Part shown: in pieces, positions 5,583 through 6,715 of the stretch
Layout: each line of letters begins with the position of its first letter
Numbering within the stretch: the stretch's first letter is position 1
Source: Candidatus Vogelbacteria bacterium
GTDB lineage: Bacteria; Patescibacteriota; Minisyncoccia; Phycocordibacterales; XYD1-FULL-46-19
Direction of reading: 5' to 3'
Assembly: GCA_026395035.1 (NCBI GenBank)
Contig: JAPLZN010000023.1
Coordinates: 1 to 6,715, forward strand
DNA length: 6,715 bases
Program-made: the position numbers and the translations under genes
The notes under the pieces: generated by a model
Seen by the model: only the letters and a program-made list of their open reading frames with translations
Told to the model about the DNA's origin: nothing
Database searches by the model: none

Positions 5583-5770
5583 GAGCTTGTTTAGAATCTA
5601 ATGTCTTGGTAAAATCCCCAAATTACGAGCGAAAACCATGAAGAGCGAGAAAGTATAGCGAGCTATTCTGACGAGTGATGAATGGTTTGCAGCCGGAATT
5701 TGGGAATTTTAACAGACAAGCGTTGTGTTTTTTGGGATTATTACGAGCGGTTAGATTCTAAACAGGCTCT
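5582..5770. mobile_element. MITE-like non-coding element with terminal inverted repeats, inserted at TA
   Basis: About 189 bases without a plausible gene lie between xseB and the next gene. The outer ends are inverted repeats: 5580-5601 pairs with 5751-5772, matching at 21 of 22 positions, including a TA on each side that probably is the target duplication. Both read inward as agagcYtgtttagaatctaa. A second inverted repeat lies inside: 5602-5624 with 5697-5718 (one bulge and two or three mismatches). An innermost pair is gcgaaaaccat with atggtttgc, so most of the element could fold into one long imperfect hairpin. The right arm has about 32 extra bases (5719-5750), which contain attacgagcg, a direct copy of 5622-5631. 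Small size, lack of coding capacity, terminal repeats and TA flanks suit a MITE mobilised in trans by a TA-targeting transposase (for example IS630/Tc1-mariner type); no transposase is in view, so the family is open. Alternatives are a folded RNA or an operon-internal processing or attenuation hairpin. Confidence 0.7.
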
Positions 5771-5773
5771 TAG

Positions 5774-6715
5774 ATGAACAAGTATTTAAAGTTATTATTA
5801 CTGCTGGTCCTTATCCTCGGCGGGATTGGCTATTGGCAATTTGGTCGACCCGAACCAGCCGCCAAACCGCCTAGACCCAATTCGGATACGGGAGTCAAAT
5901 TGTCTTTTATCCATCCCCTGTATGGTTATAAAATTTCCTTGCCTTATCATTGGCGGGGAAATTATTTGGTGACGGAAAATGGCGACCAGTCGGATTTTTG
6001 GTTTACGGCCGGAGACCGCCGTTTTCGTTTGTTTTCGATCGCGATTACCCCGCCGGTCTCGTTGGGTACCCATTTGCTCGGTGGTGATCAAGGACAAAGT
6101 TTCTACTTTGTCCCCGGAGAAGATGGTTCCGGTGTTTCCGCTCAGGCGACCAAGATGGTGAGCGATTTGCCGGAGATTGAAGCCTCGTTCCGACCGCCGG
6201 AAGATTTTTTGACGGCCCTAGTTCGCACCGCCTTGTCTCAAGAAGGAAGATGGGCCACGACCAGCCTGGATATTGTCTCCTTTGAAACTCTCACGACCGA
6301 AGAGTCGACTACTACGAGTATCCATTATTTATGGTATTTGACGCGCAATTTTGTCTGGCAGGGAACGAAACTTGATGATCGTCCGGTGACGGGCGGTCCG
6401 GCCCGCGCGACTTTTTCCAAAGAATCGGGACGACTGTTATCGATAGAAATTCCGACTCTTAAAAATCGAGCGGAAAGTTTGAAAAAGCTTTTTCCGCCGA
6501 CAATCAGAACCGGCGTTCTCTTTTTGGAAACATCCGTTCCCCACATCTCGATGTTGGAAAAATTGTCGGCCGAGATTGATCAGGGGGTGGAAAATTATTT
6601 TGGTGGCGAACCGATTTTGACTAAAACTGCCTACATTACGGGAATTTCGAGTAGTAGTTTGAGCGTTAAATTGGCGGAATGGTCGGGTGGTGTTTCCAGT
6701 GGCAAATTAGTTGCT
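5774..6715 (+). CDS. N-terminally anchored exported protein of unknown function (3' partial)
   Basis: An open frame of 314 codons runs from ATG 5774 to the last base without a stop, so the gene continues beyond the window. The first 28 residues (MNKYLKLLLLLVLILGGIGYW and following) form a basic start and one hydrophobic helix with no lipobox cysteine, so an uncleaved signal anchor is likely, followed by a Pro-rich spacer (RPEPAAKPPRPN). The mature part starts with FIHPLYGYKISLPYHW, a type of opening seen in PsbP/DcrB-like extracytoplasmic domains, where an aromatic-Gly pair precedes a strand and a proline-Trp. The rest is a mixed strand/helix pattern with no enzyme motif I recognise. Codon use resembles the neighbours. 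The ATG now has no Shine-Dalgarno, because the inserted element separates it from AGGAG in xseB. The original layout implies it was the last or a later gene of the xseA-xseB operon. Confidence 0.8.
   Translation, partial: MNKYLKLLLLLVLILGGIGYWQFGRPEPAAKPPRPNSDTGVKLSFIHPLYGYKISLPYHWRGNYLVTENGDQSDFWFTAGDRRFRLFSIAITPPVSLGTHLLGGDQGQSFYFVPGEDGSGVSAQATKMVSDLPEIEASFRPPEDFLTALVRTALSQEGRWATTSLDIVSFETLTTEESTTTSIHYLWYLTRNFVWQGTKLDDRPVTGGPARATFSKESGRLLSIEIPTLKNRAESLKKLFPPTIRTGVLFLETSVPHISMLEKLSAEIDQGVENYFGGEPILTKTAYITGISSSSLSVKLAEWSGGVSSGKLVA

Noticed and set aside
5798..6161. Minus- and plus-strand open frames inside the last gene
   Set aside because: They lie within the uninterrupted 5774-6715 frame, which has a signal anchor and codon use like its neighbours; the others have no recognisable protein features.

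Overview
The window looks like part of a small bacterial genome read with the standard code: TAA, TAG and TGA all act as stops, and rsmE ends in TGA. Several traits suggest a Patescibacteria/CPR-type lineage. Obg has no C-terminal extension, the PrmC N-terminal domain is short, Shine-Dalgarno sequences are nearly absent, and repeat-rich anchored surface proteins of unknown function sit beside housekeeping genes. This placement is inference; no rRNA is present to confirm it.

Layout. Positions 1-393 (+) hold the 3' end of an Ala/Gly-rich repeat protein with a C-terminal membrane anchor. It converges on obg (441-1412, -) across a short bidirectional terminator. Upstream of obg on the same strand are two tandem, paralogous three-helix membrane proteins (1507-1740 and 1790-2017), which have their own terminator at 1461-1495. 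A 142-base divergent intergenic region (2018-2159) separates them from a rightward block: rsmE and prmC (overlapping by 8 bases), a four-helix YvlD-like membrane protein, xseA and xseB (overlapping by 11 bases), and finally an anchored protein of unknown function that runs off the window end. No gene-free stretch exceeds 300 bases.

Functionally, obg (ribosome assembly GTPase), rsmE (16S rRNA methylation) and prmC (release-factor methylation) are translation genes, while xseA/xseB encode the two subunits of exonuclease VII.

Two observations stand out. First, a roughly 190-base element with 22-base terminal inverted repeats lies exactly between xseB and the last gene. Taking it out with one copy of the flanking TA regenerates a tight junction in which the xseB stop abuts the next ATG and an AGGAG ribosome-binding site sits 5 bases upstream. 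This reads like a recent MITE-like insertion that cut a gene off from its ribosome-binding site. Second, obg, rsmE and xseA each have a -10-like hexamer ending exactly 6 bases before the ATG, which predicts leaderless mRNAs.
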